Source: Streptomyces lydicus
GTDB lineage: Bacteria; Actinomycetota; Actinomycetes; Streptomycetales; Streptomycetaceae
Direction: 5' to 3'
Length of the DNA: 64,000 bases
Assembly (NCBI RefSeq): GCF_000717345.1
Contig: NZ_JNZA01000017.1
Location: 62,001-126,000, forward strand
The position numbers and the translations under genes were made by a program. Every line of letters begins with the position of its first letter. Within the stretch, counting starts at the first letter, position 1. Positions 23,914-33,080 of this stretch are shown here, in pieces. The notes beneath the pieces are model-generated. The model made no database searches and had not been told where the DNA came from. It saw only the letters and a program-made list of their open reading frames with translations.

Positions 23914-26520
23914 ATGATCGAGCAGTACGTGTTGGATCTTCACGAGATTGACGAGACGCAGGTCGCGGTCGTTGGCGGCAAGGGCGCGCACCTGGGCGGG
24001 CTCTCGCGGATCGAAGGCATCCGCGTGCCGGCTGGCTTTTGCGTGACGACGGACGCCTTCCGGCGGATCATGGCGGAAGCGCCGTCGATCGACGATCGGC
24101 TCGATCAGCTGTCGCGCTCGGACCCGGACGACCGGGAGGCGATCCGCACGCTCAGCGCGCAGATTCGCCGGACCATCGAAGAAGTCGCCCTCCCGGGCGA
24201 TGTCGCGGCGGCGATCACCCGCGCGCTCGCCGGGCTCGGCGAGCAAGCCGCGTACGCCGTCCGATCCAGCGCGACGGCAGAGGACCTGCCGACGGCCTCC
24301 TTCGCCGGCCAGCAGGACACGTACCTGAACGTCGTGGGGCCGACGGCGATCCTCCAGCACGTCAGCCGGTGCTGGGCCTCGCTGTTCACCGAGCGGGCCG
24401 TGACCTACCGCCAGCGGAACGGCATCGACCACCGGACGGTCCACATGGCCGTGGTCGTGCAGCAGATGGTCTTCCCGCATGCGGCCGGCATCCTGTTCAC
24501 GGCGGACCCCGTCACGGGCAACCGGAAGGTCGCCACCGTGGACGCCGGCTTCGGCCTCGGTGAGGCACTGGTGTCCGGCCTGGTGAACCCGGACGTCTTC
24601 AAGGTGCGACACGGTGAAGTCGTCGCCAAGACGATCGCCGCCAAACAGCGTGCCGTACACGCACTGCCGGCCGGCGGTACGCAGGAAGTGGCGATCGACG
24701 CGCAGCGGCAGGAGCAACCGGCGCTGACGGATGGGCAGGCGGTCCAGCTCGTGCAGCTCGGGCGGCGGATCGAAGCGCACTTCGGCCGCCCGCAGGACAT
24801 CGAATGGTGCCTGGTCGACGAGGGTTTCCAGATCGTGCAGAGCCGGCCGATCACGACGCTGTTCCCCATCCCCGAGACCGGCGACCAGGAGAATCACGTC
24901 TACGTCTCCGTCGGTCATCAGCAGATGATGACCGACCCCATGAAGCCCCTGGGGCTCTCCATGTGGCAGCTGACGGCCATGGTGCCGATGCACGAGGCCG
25001 GCGGGAGGCTGTTCGTCGACGTCACCCGGCGCCTGGCCTCGCCCGCGAGCCGCGCCGGCCTCCTGGATCTCGTGGGGAGAGGCGATCCGCTGGTCAGGGA
25101 CGCTCTGGAGACCGTCCTCGACCACGACGATTTTGTCCCGTCGCTCCCGGACGCGGGTCCCGGCGGGCCGCCGGCCGGCGGAGCGGCCGCCCCGATCGAG
25201 ACCGATCCGGCCCTCGTCACCGAGCTCATCGAGCGCAGCCAGGCGTCCGTCGCCGCCCTGGAGCGCGACATCCGGACGAAGACCGGACCGGCGCTGTTCG
25301 ACTTCCTGCTGGAGGCATTCGAGGAGCACAAGCGGGTCCTCAGCGATCCGCTGAGCATACGGGCGATCATGGCTGGGATGGAGGCCACGTGGTGGCTCAA
25401 CGACAAGCTGGGGGAGTGGCTGGGCGAGAAGAACGCGGCTGACACGCTCACCCTGTCCGCCCCCGACAACGTCACGTCGGAGATGGGACTGGCGCTGCTC
25501 GACGTCGCGGACGTGATCCGCCCGCATGCGGAGGTGGTGGAGTTCCTGCAGGGCGTCGAGTACGCCGAGGACGCAGCCTTCCTGGACGAGCTGGCGAAGC
25601 TCGCGGGCGGGACCGAAGCGCGCGACGCCATCGAGACCTACCTCGACCGGTACGGCATGCGCTGCGTCGGCGAGATCGACATCACGAGGCCGCGTTGGCG
25701 GGAGCGCCCCACCACGCTCGTGCCCGTGATCCTCGACAACGTCCGGAACTTCGAGCCGGGCGCCGCCGAGCGGCGCTTCGAGCAAGGGCGGCAGAAGGCG
25801 CAGAAGAAGGAACAGGACGTGCTGTCACGCTTGCGGGCCCTGCCGGACGGGGACCGGAAAGCCGACGAGACCAAGCGGATGATCGACCGGGTCAGAACCT
25901 TCATCGGGTACCGGGAGTACCCGAAGTACGGCATCGTCAGCCGCTACTTCGTCTACAAGCAGGCGTTGATGGAGGAGGCCGAGCGCCTCGTGCAGGCCGG
26001 CGTGCTTCCTGAGAAGGAGGACATCTTCTACCTCACGTTCCAGGAGCTCCACGACGTCGTGCGCTCGAACCAGGTGGACGACCAGATCGTCCAGCAGCGC
26101 AAGGACGCGTTCCGGTCGTACCAGGCGCTCACGCCGCCCCGGGTGCTCACATCGGATGGTGAGGCCGTCACCGGGGCGTACCGGCGCGACGACGTGCCGG
26201 CCGGCGCCCTGATCGGCCTACCGGTTTCCGCCGGGACCGTCGAGGGAAGGGCCCGGGTCATCCTCGACATGGCGGACGCCGATCTCGAAGCGGGCGACAT
26301 CCTGGTCACGACCTTCACGGACCCCAGCTGGTCGCCGCTGTTCGTCGGAATCGCGGGCCTGGTGACGGAGGTGGGCGGCCTGATGACCCACGGCGCGGTG
26401 ATCGCCCGGGAGTACGGCTTGCCGGCCGTCGTGGGCGTGGAGCAGGCCACCCGGCTGATCCGGGACGGGCAGCGGATCCGCCTGCACGGAACCGGCGGAT
26501 ACATCGAGATCCTGCCTTGA
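23914..26520 (+). CDS. rph: Rifamycin-inactivating phosphotransferase
   Basis: The 868-residue enzyme phosphorylates rifamycins using ATP with a dikinase-like mechanism. The ATP-grasp domain fills the first third (VGGKGAHLGGL, YAVRSSATAEDLPTASFAGQ, ILFTADPVTG). The rifamycin-binding domain is in the middle (VYVSVGHQQMMTDPMKPLGL is a hallmark). The swivelling phosphohistidine domain is at the C-terminus, with catalytic His826 in GGLMTHGAVIAREYGLPAVV. Length fits RPH (about 865) rather than PEP synthase. Start ATG 23914 has GGAGGT 6 bases upstream. The upstream RAE makes rifamycin induction likely. Confidence 0.95.
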   Translation: MIEQYVLDLHEIDETQVAVVGGKGAHLGGLSRIEGIRVPAGFCVTTDAFRRIMAEAPSIDDRLDQLSRSDPDDREAIRTLSAQIRRTIEEVALPGDVAAAITRALAGLGEQAAYAVRSSATAEDLPTASFAGQQDTYLNVVGPTAILQHVSRCWASLFTERAVTYRQRNGIDHRTVHMAVVVQQMVFPHAAGILFTADPVTGNRKVATVDAGFGLGEALVSGLVNPDVFKVRHGEVVAKTIAAKQRAVHALPAGGTQEVAIDAQRQEQPALTDGQAVQLVQLGRRIEAHFGRPQDIEWCLVDEGFQIVQSRPITTLFPIPETGDQENHVYVSVGHQQMMTDPMKPLGLSMWQLTAMVPMHEAGGRLFVDVTRRLASPASRAGLLDLVGRGDPLVRDALETVLDHDDFVPSLPDAGPGGPPAGGAAAPIETDPALVTELIERSQASVAALERDIRTKTGPALFDFLLEAFEEHKRVLSDPLSIRAIMAGMEATWWLNDKLGEWLGEKNAADTLTLSAPDNVTSEMGLALLDVADVIRPHAEVVEFLQGVEYAEDAAFLDELAKLAGGTEARDAIETYLDRYGMRCVGEIDITRPRWRERPTTLVPVILDNVRNFEPGAAERRFEQGRQKAQKKEQDVLSRLRALPDGDRKADETKRMIDRVRTFIGYREYPKYGIVSRYFVYKQALMEEAERLVQAGVLPEKEDIFYLTFQELHDVVRSNQVDDQIVQQRKDAFRSYQALTPPRVLTSDGEAVTGAYRRDDVPAGALIGLPVSAGTVEGRARVILDMADADLEAGDILVTTFTDPSWSPLFVGIAGLVTEVGGLMTHGAVIAREYGLPAVVGVEQATRLIRDGQRIRLHGTGGYIEILP

Positions 26521-26554
26521 TCGACCGCAATGGGAACATCGGGAACGTGTCGCC

Positions 26555-26631
26555 TCACAGCGCGGTGAGGTCAAGCACCGGCTTGCCTGTGGGCGCCCCG
26601 CCCTCGATCCTGCGGTGAGCTGACGACAACT
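26555..26631 (-). pseudogene. C-terminal scrap of a zinc-type alcohol dehydrogenase/quinone reductase
   Basis: The minus strand reads SAHRRIEGGAPTGKPVLDLT, then AL and a stop. This is the usual ending of medium-chain NAD(P)-dependent dehydrogenases (AH-R-x-E-G-x-x-x-GK-x-V-L). Nothing upstream continues it. The remainder of 26521-26994 has no recognisable gene. Confidence 0.4.
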
Positions 26632-26699
26632 CGCTCCAGCTCCAGAACTTCGACCTGGAGCCTCAGTTCTCCTTCGGCTGATGCCTTCACCGCCCGGTG

Positions 26700-26724
26700 C
26701 CTCCTGCCCTGTCTCGGCAGGAGG
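26700..26724 (+). terminator. Hairpin downstream of rph
   Basis: The arms CCTCCTGCC and GGCAGGAGG pair perfectly over 9 bases around a 7-base loop, 180 bp after the rph stop. Terminator function is inferred from position and shape. Confidence 0.45.
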
Positions 26725-26994
26725 GCCGGCGGCGAAGGCGACCAGGCTGAAGCCCGGCCCGCACCCATCGCGTGCGCACGGACATTGACATCACCTCGTC
26801 ATGAGCCGGGAAGAGCGCAATCTTCCTCTACCGCCGTGGGAAGGCCGTACGTTCGCCGCGGGGTAGGGCACCTGCGAGGCGCTGCCGGTCACGCTCGTCG
26901 AAGCCGGGGGCGTTGTCGAGGTACGCGGCGACACCGCGGTCGACGCCGGACGCTGGCTCGGGAACCCGTGTTCTGACGTGCCGGAGCCGGTCAA

Positions 26995-27198
26995 AGCAGG
27001 CCAGTAAGACCTCCACTCGGGACTCGAAGTCTGCCTCGCAGCGTGGCGGCGAGCGCTCTCACCAGGGCCCTGGGGGCCCGACCAAGGAACGGCTGTACGA
27101 AGAGGCCAAGAAGAAGAACATCCACGGCCGCTCCCAGATGAACAAGGACGAGCTGCGCAGGGCCCTCGGCCGCTGACCTGAGTACCAGCGGCCCAAGC
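26995..27198 (+). pseudogene. Truncated duplicate of the 31876-32202 Rho-N-like gene
   Basis: This segment aligns without gaps to 32021-32224, including about 22 bases beyond the stop codon (27174-27176). It encodes SQRGGERSHQGPGGPTKERL, then YEEAKKKNIHGRSQMNKDEL and RRALGR. The N-terminal 49 codons of the intact gene are absent, replaced by unrelated sequence that keeps the frame open from 26913 but has no ribosome site. Protein-level changes (H for R, R for Q, H for D) show that the copy is not recent. Confidence 0.65.
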
Positions 27199-27483
27199 TC
27201 GCCTCCCCGCTTCGCCGCAGGGCTCAAGCTCCGAGCCACCCGGCGGGATGCGTCGGGTGGCTCGGTGCCCATGCGTGGCAGGGGCGGGAAGGCGGGGTCC
27301 TTCACCGTTCCGGCTGTGGTGACTGAGCAGCGTGATCGCGGAGGCCGGGCCCGCACACTCAGGGATGTGCGTGAGCGGAGGAATGGCGGCCGTTCACCGC
27401 TGTCCCGGGCCGCCGCGCTTACCTACCCAAGCCTGGTGCGCCCGGCCAGACGGCTGACTCCGGAGGGCCCGTCGGGCGCAGTG
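27199..27483. other. Intergenic, no gene seen
   Basis: No frame with convincing coding character, repeat or hairpin was found here. Confidence 0.4.
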
Positions 27484-27816
27484 CTAACTGCTGATCATCG
27501 TCATCAGCAGCCAGTGGGTTTCGCCGAAGGCGACCACGACAAGTCCACGTCCTGCCGCCGGCCCGATGGGAGCGCCGTCGATCCCGGTGACTACGCAGCC
27601 GGCTGCCTGGCACAGAGCGATGCCGGCTGCGAAATGCACGCTCCCGGACAGATCACCGCCGTCGGTCACGTACGCGGCGCGCTTGCCCGCGGCGACCCAG
27701 GCCAATGCCAGCGTCGTGGACACAACCCGGGGCCGGAACCGTTCGACGAACCTGGGCTGGATCAACATCACCACCGCCGTTCTTCTCGTCCGGCTGCGCT
27801 CGTGACCGGACTTCAC
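27484..27816 (-). pseudogene. C-terminal fragment of an inositol-monophosphatase-family protein
   Basis: The frame reads RFRPRVVSTTLALAWVAAGK, RAAYVTDGGDLSGSVHFAAG and IALCQAAGCVVTGIDGAPIG. This resembles the second half of inositol monophosphatase-like proteins, where the late Asp-containing segment binds metal and substrate. The first half, holding the GxETF and DPLDGT metal motifs, is absent, so the product would be inactive. No ribosome site precedes the first ATG. Confidence 0.5.
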
Positions 27817-27995
27817 GGGACGGAGGCATCACCACTAGCAACCTTGTGCGCCCTGGGGAGATTCCCGGTTTCACTGTGACATTCCTCCGCCCTCAAGCGC
27901 CTTCTCGTCACCGCTCTCACCTGGGCATACTCCACGCCTGTCCCACCTCAAATCCTCGAAGAGCGTGGGCTGTTGCGAAGGAGCTGAGGGAAGAG

Positions 27996-28895
27996 ATGAT
28001 GTCGGAGACAGTCTGTGCGGGGGCCGCAGGCACATGGCTGCTGGGGGACCTCCCGGTCAACCGGATCGGCTTCGGTGCCATGCGACTGACCGGCAGTGCC
28101 GCCTTCCACCAGGGCATTCCGCGCGACCGCAGCCAGGTGATCGGCGTTCTGCGCCGTGCGGTTGAACTCGGTGTCAATCACGTCGACACCGCGGCGTTCT
28201 ACTTCTCCCGGCTGCGCTCCGCCAATGAGCTGATCAACTCGGCGTTGGCCCCGTACCCGGACGACCTGGTGATCGCCACCAAGGTCGGTCCCGCGCGGGA
28301 CGCGTCCGGTGAGTGGGCGGCGCCGGCGCGGCCCGATCAGCTGCGCGGCCAAGTCGAGGAGAACTTGCGCCAGCTCGGCCGCGACCACCTCGACGTGGTC
28401 AACCTGCGCCTCATGGGCCAGGACTCGATCAGCGAGCACTTCGGAGCCCTCGCCGATCTGCGTAATGCCGGGCTCATCCGGCACCTCGGCATCTCCAACG
28501 CCCGCCCCGCCCACCTGGCCCAGGCCCGGACGATCGCCCCCGTGGTCTGCGTCCAAAACCGATACGGCATCGACGCACGCGCCGGCGAAGAGATGCTCCA
28601 GGCATGCGCCGCACACGACATCGCGTTCGTGCCCTTCTTCTCCATCGCGGGTGAGGGACGCGAGGCAGGCGCCGTCCGTGCCGAGCACGAGCAGATCCTC
28701 ACCGTCGCCCGCGCGCATGGAGTGTCGCCGTCGCAGGTACGCCTCGCATGGACTCTGCGGCAGGGCAAGCACGTCCTGGCCATCCCAGGAACGGGCAACC
28801 CGGACCATCTCGTCGACAACCTGGCGGCGGGCGCACTTCAGCTGACAGAGGAAGAACTCGGACTCCTCGATTCGATCGACGGCACCGCACCCTGA
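27996..28895 (+). CDS. Aldo/keto reductase
   Basis: The 299-residue TIM-barrel oxidoreductase shows the AKR features: IGFGAMRLTG near the N-terminus, GVNHVDTAAFYF with the Asp and Tyr of the tetrad, the Lys in LVIATKVG, IRHLGISNA, and the NADPH-binding end HVLAIPGTGNPDHLVDNLAA. At the site of the usual catalytic His the sequence is VVNLRLMGQD, with Arg instead, as in some YajO/IolS-related members. Starts at ATG 27996 and ATG 27999 are both preceded by GAGGG. Substrate unknown. Confidence 0.9.
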   Translation: MMSETVCAGAAGTWLLGDLPVNRIGFGAMRLTGSAAFHQGIPRDRSQVIGVLRRAVELGVNHVDTAAFYFSRLRSANELINSALAPYPDDLVIATKVGPARDASGEWAAPARPDQLRGQVEENLRQLGRDHLDVVNLRLMGQDSISEHFGALADLRNAGLIRHLGISNARPAHLAQARTIAPVVCVQNRYGIDARAGEEMLQACAAHDIAFVPFFSIAGEGREAGAVRAEHEQILTVARAHGVSPSQVRLAWTLRQGKHVLAIPGTGNPDHLVDNLAAGALQLTEEELGLLDSIDGTAP

Positions 28896-29228
28896 CGCCG
28901 ACTACCGGCGGGCACGTTTGAGGAGGTGCAAGGACGGCTCTTGACCAGGGAGGCAGGCCCTGAGCTTGTCGTTTATCGTCAGCCGTCGAGCGAGCCTCGA
29001 ACGTGATGCGCAGGGTTTCCAGTGCCGCAGGCGCATCTCTCGCTTCCAGAAGCGCTACGCCCTCATGGCCCTGCTGGCGCCCGTGGCAGCGGCTTCGATG
29101 ACTTGATGCACGCTGCTTCCTCTCTCGCCGATCGCAGAGCACGGCCCGGGCACCCTCAGGTCGGCCGGTCCACCCACGGGCCTCCACCGAGCGATTCGAA
29201 CAGCAGCTTCCCAGACACCTCGCCCGAG
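28896..29228 (-). other. Gap; possible decayed coding stretch
   Basis: No intact gene. On the minus strand about 28935-29105, the pieces MHQVIEAAATGASRA and HEGVALLEARDAPAALETLR with ITFEARSTADDKR have protein-like composition but sit in different frames. It may be a dead gene; I do not recognise it. Confidence 0.3.
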
Positions 29229-29807
29229 TCATGCGCCCTTGTCTCTTCCGAGGCGGCGTTGGCGAGGCTGATGGACAGCGGCGGCTGCGGTGTCGTCGTA
29301 GACGAGCAGGCCATCGGGACGCAGCCGCAGCCCCGGCGTCGGCGGGTGGGGCATGAGCCGCTTGTCGTGCATCAGGTGTTGGACGGCGACGTGCCTGGAC
29401 ACGGTGGCGAAGTCGGCGATCAGGCGCCGGTGACAGCGCCACCAGACCGCTTCACTGCACATCACTGTCGTGCGGGAATGAGCGGCTTCACCGAGCAGTC
29501 GGTCCATCGCTGCCACGAACGCGGGCTCACGCATATAGGCGGCATAGCCCCTGAACGAGGTGTTGCGCCAGACGACGTCCGGGGAGTCGGCCGGTGCCTT
29601 GCGAAAGCCCCCCAGGTCCGGCTCCCAGCGGTAGCTGATGCCGGCCTGCGGCAGCCAGTGGGCGAGGCTGCTGCGGAACAGGTGAGGGCTGCGACGGCTG
29701 CCGGGCCCGATCCGTACGTCGACCACAGACCGCACGTCCGCGCCCCGCAGCAGCTCGATCACCTGCTGTTGCTCCGCGGTGCTGTGACCGAAGGTGATCA
29801 GCTCCAT
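29229..29807 (-). CDS. DUF488 family protein
   Basis: The 192-residue protein matches DUF488: it opens with MELITFGHST, and VVDVRIGPGSRRSPHLF lies at the first conserved site. The central YRWEPDLGGFR is followed by FRGYAAYM, and the Cys-containing segment TVMCSEAVWWRCHRRLIADF completes the pattern. The conserved R and C residues suggest an enzyme, but no activity is established to my knowledge. Start ATG 29807 is set by the family N-terminus. It stands alone. Confidence 0.88.
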   Translation of the reverse strand: MELITFGHSTAEQQQVIELLRGADVRSVVDVRIGPGSRRSPHLFRSSLAHWLPQAGISYRWEPDLGGFRKAPADSPDVVWRNTSFRGYAAYMREPAFVAAMDRLLGEAAHSRTTVMCSEAVWWRCHRRLIADFATVSRHVAVQHLMHDKRLMPHPPTPGLRLRPDGLLVYDDTAAAAVHQPRQRRLGRDKGA

Positions 29808-30242
29808 CGGCCCCGGATCATCGCCGTGCTGCCTGGGCCCCACGTTCGGTCACCGCCCTGCCAGGACCATGGTTCCGCATGGCTCCAGACTGCTCCCGGA
29901 CACCGGATCCCGCAGCCGCAGCGCCCTCGCACCGCAGCCGCAGTCTCAGGACGCCGGCTGTCAGCCCGCGTCGTGGACTGGGTGGGGCCCGTTGCCCGGG
30001 CCCCACCCACGCCCGCACCGAGAGCGACGCCCTCGCCATGGCAAGGGACGAGGCCCGGTGGATGCGGTGCAATCAGGCGGTTTCGGGCCCCAACAGCCGC
30101 CGGAGCGCCGGGTGATGATGCTCGGGGAAGTCACACTCGCCGACACCGCGCAAGGGCAAGCTCACCCGGCTGGGAGGTCTCCGGGACGCTGTCCCTCTCC
30201 CTGTCTTACGACGGACGCTGACCGAGGGGAGGCCCGCAGCCG
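29808..30242. other. Intergenic with one strong hairpin
   Basis: Apart from the hairpin at 29980-30008, no gene or repeat was recognised. Frames on both strands are shuffled Arg/Pro/Ala sequences. Confidence 0.4.
29980..30008 (-). terminator. Strong GC hairpin downstream of the SDR gene
   Basis: The arms GGGTGGGGCCCG and CGGGCCCCACCC pair perfectly over 12 bases with a 5-base loop. It lies about 235 bp downstream of the SDR gene that ends at 30243 (minus strand). Direction and function are inferred. Confidence 0.45.
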
Positions 30243-31130
30243 TTACGGCAGCGGGGTGCCGCCCGTCGCGTTCACGATCTCCGCCGTGATGTAGCTCGAC
30301 TGCGGAGAGGCGAGGAAGACATACGCCGGGGCCATTTCCGCGGGCTGTGCCGGGCGGCCCAGCGGCGATTGCTTCCCGAACTTGGCGGTGTCGGGGAGCG
30401 TCGCCGGGATGAGGGGCGTCCAGACCGGGCCGGGTGCGACCGCGTTGACGCGGATGCCGTCCGAGGCGAGCATCTGCGCGAGGCCCTGCGTGAAGGTGAC
30501 GATGGCGCCCTTCGTCGTGGCGTAGTCGAGCAGGTGCGGGCTCGGCTTGTATGCCTGGACGGACGCGGAGTTGATGATGCAGCCGCCCTTGGGCATGTGG
30601 GGCAGCACCATCTTCGACAGCCAGAACATGCCGTACAGGTTCGTCCGCATCACCCTGTCGAACTGCTCGGTCGTGATGGCGCCGATGCCGTCCGGTTGGG
30701 ACATCTGGTAGGCGGCATTGTTCACGAGGATGTCGATCCGCCCGAGTTCGGCGACCGCACGCTCCACCAGGGCACGGCACTGCTCCTCCTCACGGATGTC
30801 GCAGGAGACCGCCACCGCCTTGCGCCCCGCCTCCTCGACCAGCCTCGCCGTCTCCCGCGCTTCGCTCTCCTCGGACGCCAGGTGGGTGAACACCACATCC
30901 GCCCCCTCCCGCGCGTACGCGAGCGCCACCGCCCGTCCGATCCCGGAATCGCCGCCGGTCAGGAGCACCTTGCGGTCGGTCAGCAGACCATTGCCGCGGT
31001 AGCTCTCCTCTCCGTGGTCGGGCGGCGGGTCCATCGGCCCGGTCCACCCCGGATGCGGCTGGTCCTGCTGCGGAAATTCCGGCTGGGGGTGCTTGGTCAC
31101 CGGGTCCTCCGGGCCGTGGTTCGCTGCCAT
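30243..31130 (-). CDS. Stress-type short-chain dehydrogenase with N-terminal extension
   Basis: The 295-residue SDR carries an extra N-terminal segment of about 50 residues rich in Pro, Gln and His (HPQPEFPQQDQPHPGWTGPM), as in YghA/YhdF-like general-stress SDRs. The cofactor motif is LLTGGDSGIGRAVALAYARE, the NNAA motif follows, and the catalytic Ser-Tyr-Lys are in INSASVQAYKPSPHLLDYAT with TK. Start ATG 31130 has GGAGG 6 bases upstream. The substrate is unknown. It is monocistronic by spacing. Confidence 0.92.
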   Translation of the reverse strand: MAANHGPEDPVTKHPQPEFPQQDQPHPGWTGPMDPPPDHGEESYRGNGLLTDRKVLLTGGDSGIGRAVALAYAREGADVVFTHLASEESEARETARLVEEAGRKAVAVSCDIREEEQCRALVERAVAELGRIDILVNNAAYQMSQPDGIGAITTEQFDRVMRTNLYGMFWLSKMVLPHMPKGGCIINSASVQAYKPSPHLLDYATTKGAIVTFTQGLAQMLASDGIRVNAVAPGPVWTPLIPATLPDTAKFGKQSPLGRPAQPAEMAPAYVFLASPQSSYITAEIVNATGGTPLP

Positions 31131-31875
31131 GGAGACCTCCTGTTCGCATCGGCTCGGCGGGCATCGGGTGCCCTGTCGCCGCCCAATGAACCACCGGCCC
31201 GCCGGCCGGCCGGCACTCGACGCGACGAGGACGCCGAAGCTACGCAGGACAGAGCACAAGGCAGGCCGGAGCCCTACGCCTCGGGACGACGCTTGGGCCT
31301 CAGGTGCGAAGTCGTACGTGGCTGAGCGCGTTCGTCTTGCGGCGCTGGAGTCGGGGCGAGTTCGGACGTACGGCCAGGCCGCAGAGGAGTGCTCGATGCG
31401 CCGAGCGAGGGGGTGAGGGTGGCCCGCCCGCGTGTCCACCCTGCGGCTGTCGACGTGCGCTGCGACCTCCTCCTCGGCCCAGCACTCCAAGGCGAAGCCG
31501 CCGGACTCGGCCAGTGGCCGCAGCATCGGACGGACGGCCGCGGTGAGCCGCCACACGGTCTGACATGGGTGGTGCGGCTTCGGAGAAGGGCTCGTTATCG
31601 ACGGCGTTGCTCGGGAACCCGTGGTCGCTCTGACCGACGCCGCCCGTACCCTGCCCGACCCACAGGTCGGCGACCTCCTCCAAGCCCTTTCCACCGACTG
31701 AACCTGACGCCTCGCACCACTCGGGCAAGCCACCTCGGCCGGTTGGCCCGAGTGGCTGGCCCGGGTGGCGCGGGCGCTCGTTCGGGCGTGGAGTAGAGAG
31801 CGCACCTGGCAGCCCGGACAAGGGTTCCCGGCCTTCAGGGGCGTCCAGTCATCAGCGGCCAAGTAGGAGCACATC
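31131..31875. other. 745-bp gap with possible gene scraps
   Basis: No intact gene. Near 31590-31701 the plus strand reads EGLVIDGVAREPVVALTDAA and RTLPDPQVGDLLQALSTD before a stop, which looks like the end of a real protein but has no start. On the minus strand 31410-31560 the stretch RPLAESGGFALECWAEEEVA also looks protein-like. Neither is assignable. Confidence 0.3.
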
Positions 31876-32202
31876 GTGCCTGCGGGGTCGAGTAAGAAGC
31901 GTGAGCGGCAGTACGAGCAGATCAAGGACAACGCCCAGGAGCACGGCGTCTCCGAACGGCGCGCGAAGGAGATTGCCGCGCGAGCCGTCAACAAGGAACG
32001 CGCTCGCTCGGGCGAGTCGGAGCAGGCGAGCAAGCCCTCCACCCGGGACGCGAAGTCTGCCCCGCAGCGCGGCGGCGAGCGCTCCCACCGGGGGCCTGGG
32101 GGCCCGACCAAGGAACAGCTGTATCAAGAGGCCAAGAAGAAGAACATCGACGGCCGTTCTCAGATGAACAAGGATGAGCTGCGCAAGGCCGTCGGCCGCT
32201 GA
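31876..32202 (+). CDS. Small basic Rho-N-like protein (annotated in relatives as plasmid stabilization protein)
   Basis: The 108-residue, highly charged protein has an N-terminal helical part (SKKRERQYEQIKDNAQEHGV, then SERRAKEIAARAVNKERARS). A Gly/Arg linker (QRGGERSHRGPGGPTKEQLY) leads to a Rho-N/SAP-like end (EAKKKNIDGRSQMNKDELRK AVGR). Such an ending is a small helical nucleic-acid-binding motif. Start GTG 31876 has AGGAG 6 bases upstream. Relatives are often called plasmid stabilization proteins, but I know of no demonstrated role. A truncated paralogue lies 5 kb to the left. Confidence 0.8.
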   Translation: MPAGSSKKRERQYEQIKDNAQEHGVSERRAKEIAARAVNKERARSGESEQASKPSTRDAKSAPQRGGERSHRGPGGPTKEQLYQEAKKKNIDGRSQMNKDELRKAVGR

Positions 32203-32460
32203 CCTGACTACCAGCGACCAAAGCCTGCTTTCCGCCTCGCCTCAAGGCTCTTGCTCCGAAATACGTGGTGGAGGTGCAGAGCCCTTCAGCGCCCAGATTC
32301 TGTAGCAGCTGCGAAAGTGACCCGGAGCGGACCCCGTCATGGAGGTGAGTTCCCTGCGGGAGCAGTGCGCACTCCGAGCCACAGTGGTCTCTGTCCCATA
32401 TTGGGCTAATGATGCCTCTGGTGAGGAAAGCCTGGGGGCGGGGGAAAGGAAAACACGCGG
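32203..32460. other. Intergenic, no gene seen
   Basis: The first 22 bases belong to the 204-bp duplication shared with 26995-27198. No gene is supported in the rest. Confidence 0.4.
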
Positions 32461-32495
32461 GGCGGGTCGGACAACGTGGTGTTGTCCGACCCGCC
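32461..32495 (-). terminator. Perfect 15-bp hairpin after the small membrane protein gene
   Basis: The arms GGCGGGTCGGACAAC and GTTGTCCGACCCGCC are perfectly complementary around a 5-base loop, beginning 25 bases past the stop of the minus-strand gene at 32520. Confidence 0.85.
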
Positions 32496-32519
32496 GCGCG
32501 TGTTGTGCGGGCGTGATAG

Positions 32520-32690
32520 CTACCAGCGGTACCACCGACCACGCTTGCCGCCAGGCCCCGCGGAACGCAGGACGAAACCCAACAACCAGACGGCCAGGAC
32601 AACGACCGCGACGATCCACAGCGCCTTCAGGGCGAATCCGGCTCCGAAAAGGAGCAGTGCGAGAAGAAGAACGAGAAGCAGGGGAACCAT
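32520..32690 (-). CDS. Small hydrophobic membrane protein
   Basis: The 56-residue protein is almost entirely two membrane helices (MVPLLLVLLLALLLFGAGFA and ALWIVAVVVLAVWLLGFVL) with a basic tail rich in Gly, Arg and Trp (GPGGKRGRWYRW). Similar small proteins are annotated as hydrophobic proteins in Streptomyces. Start ATG 32690 has GGAGG 9 bases upstream. Its own terminator follows directly, so it is a separate transcript. Confidence 0.85.
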   Translation of the reverse strand: MVPLLLVLLLALLLFGAGFALKALWIVAVVVLAVWLLGFVLRSAGPGGKRGRWYRW

Positions 32691-32950
32691 ATCTATCAAC
32701 CTCCGCCCATCATCTGCCCGGCCTCGCACCTCCCATACGGATAGCAACGATGTTTCTCTGAGGAAATGCGGGGCACGAAGAGGCCGTCTAATCAGGGAAG
32801 TCCCGGCGAGCCTTGGACGCCAGTGGGCCCCTGCCTGCGACACCGTTTCAATAGCTCGCGTTTCCTGAAGCATGGAAGTGCGGGAGGGAGACGTTGCAGC
32901 CATGCTCTGTCCGCCGCCGCCACGCCGAGGCGTGCCAGGGGGGCTTGGCA

Positions 32951-33080
32951 GAACGAAGTGGAGCGGACGAGGAGCGCCCGCACGCATTTCCGGGCCGTGG
33001 CCGCGAGATTCGACAAGCGTGCCTACGTCTTCCACGGCACCGTGACCGTCACGGCGATCCGGCTCTGGCGCCGGGCATAG
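32951..33080 (+). pseudogene. C-terminal fragment of an IS5-type transposase
   Basis: The frame ends RTHFRAVAARFDKRAYVFHG, TVTVTAIRLWRR and a stop. The pattern FRAVATRxDKR...GTI/VxxAxIRxW is the usual end of IS5-type transposases. The preceding sequence in this frame is not transposase-like, so only the tail remains. Confidence 0.6.

Noticed and set aside
23914..26520. Phosphoenolpyruvate synthase
   Set aside because: Shares the ATP-grasp and phospho-His domains, but the middle domain (SVGHQQMMTDPMKPLG) and 868-residue length, with the RAE upstream, fit rifamycin phosphotransferase.
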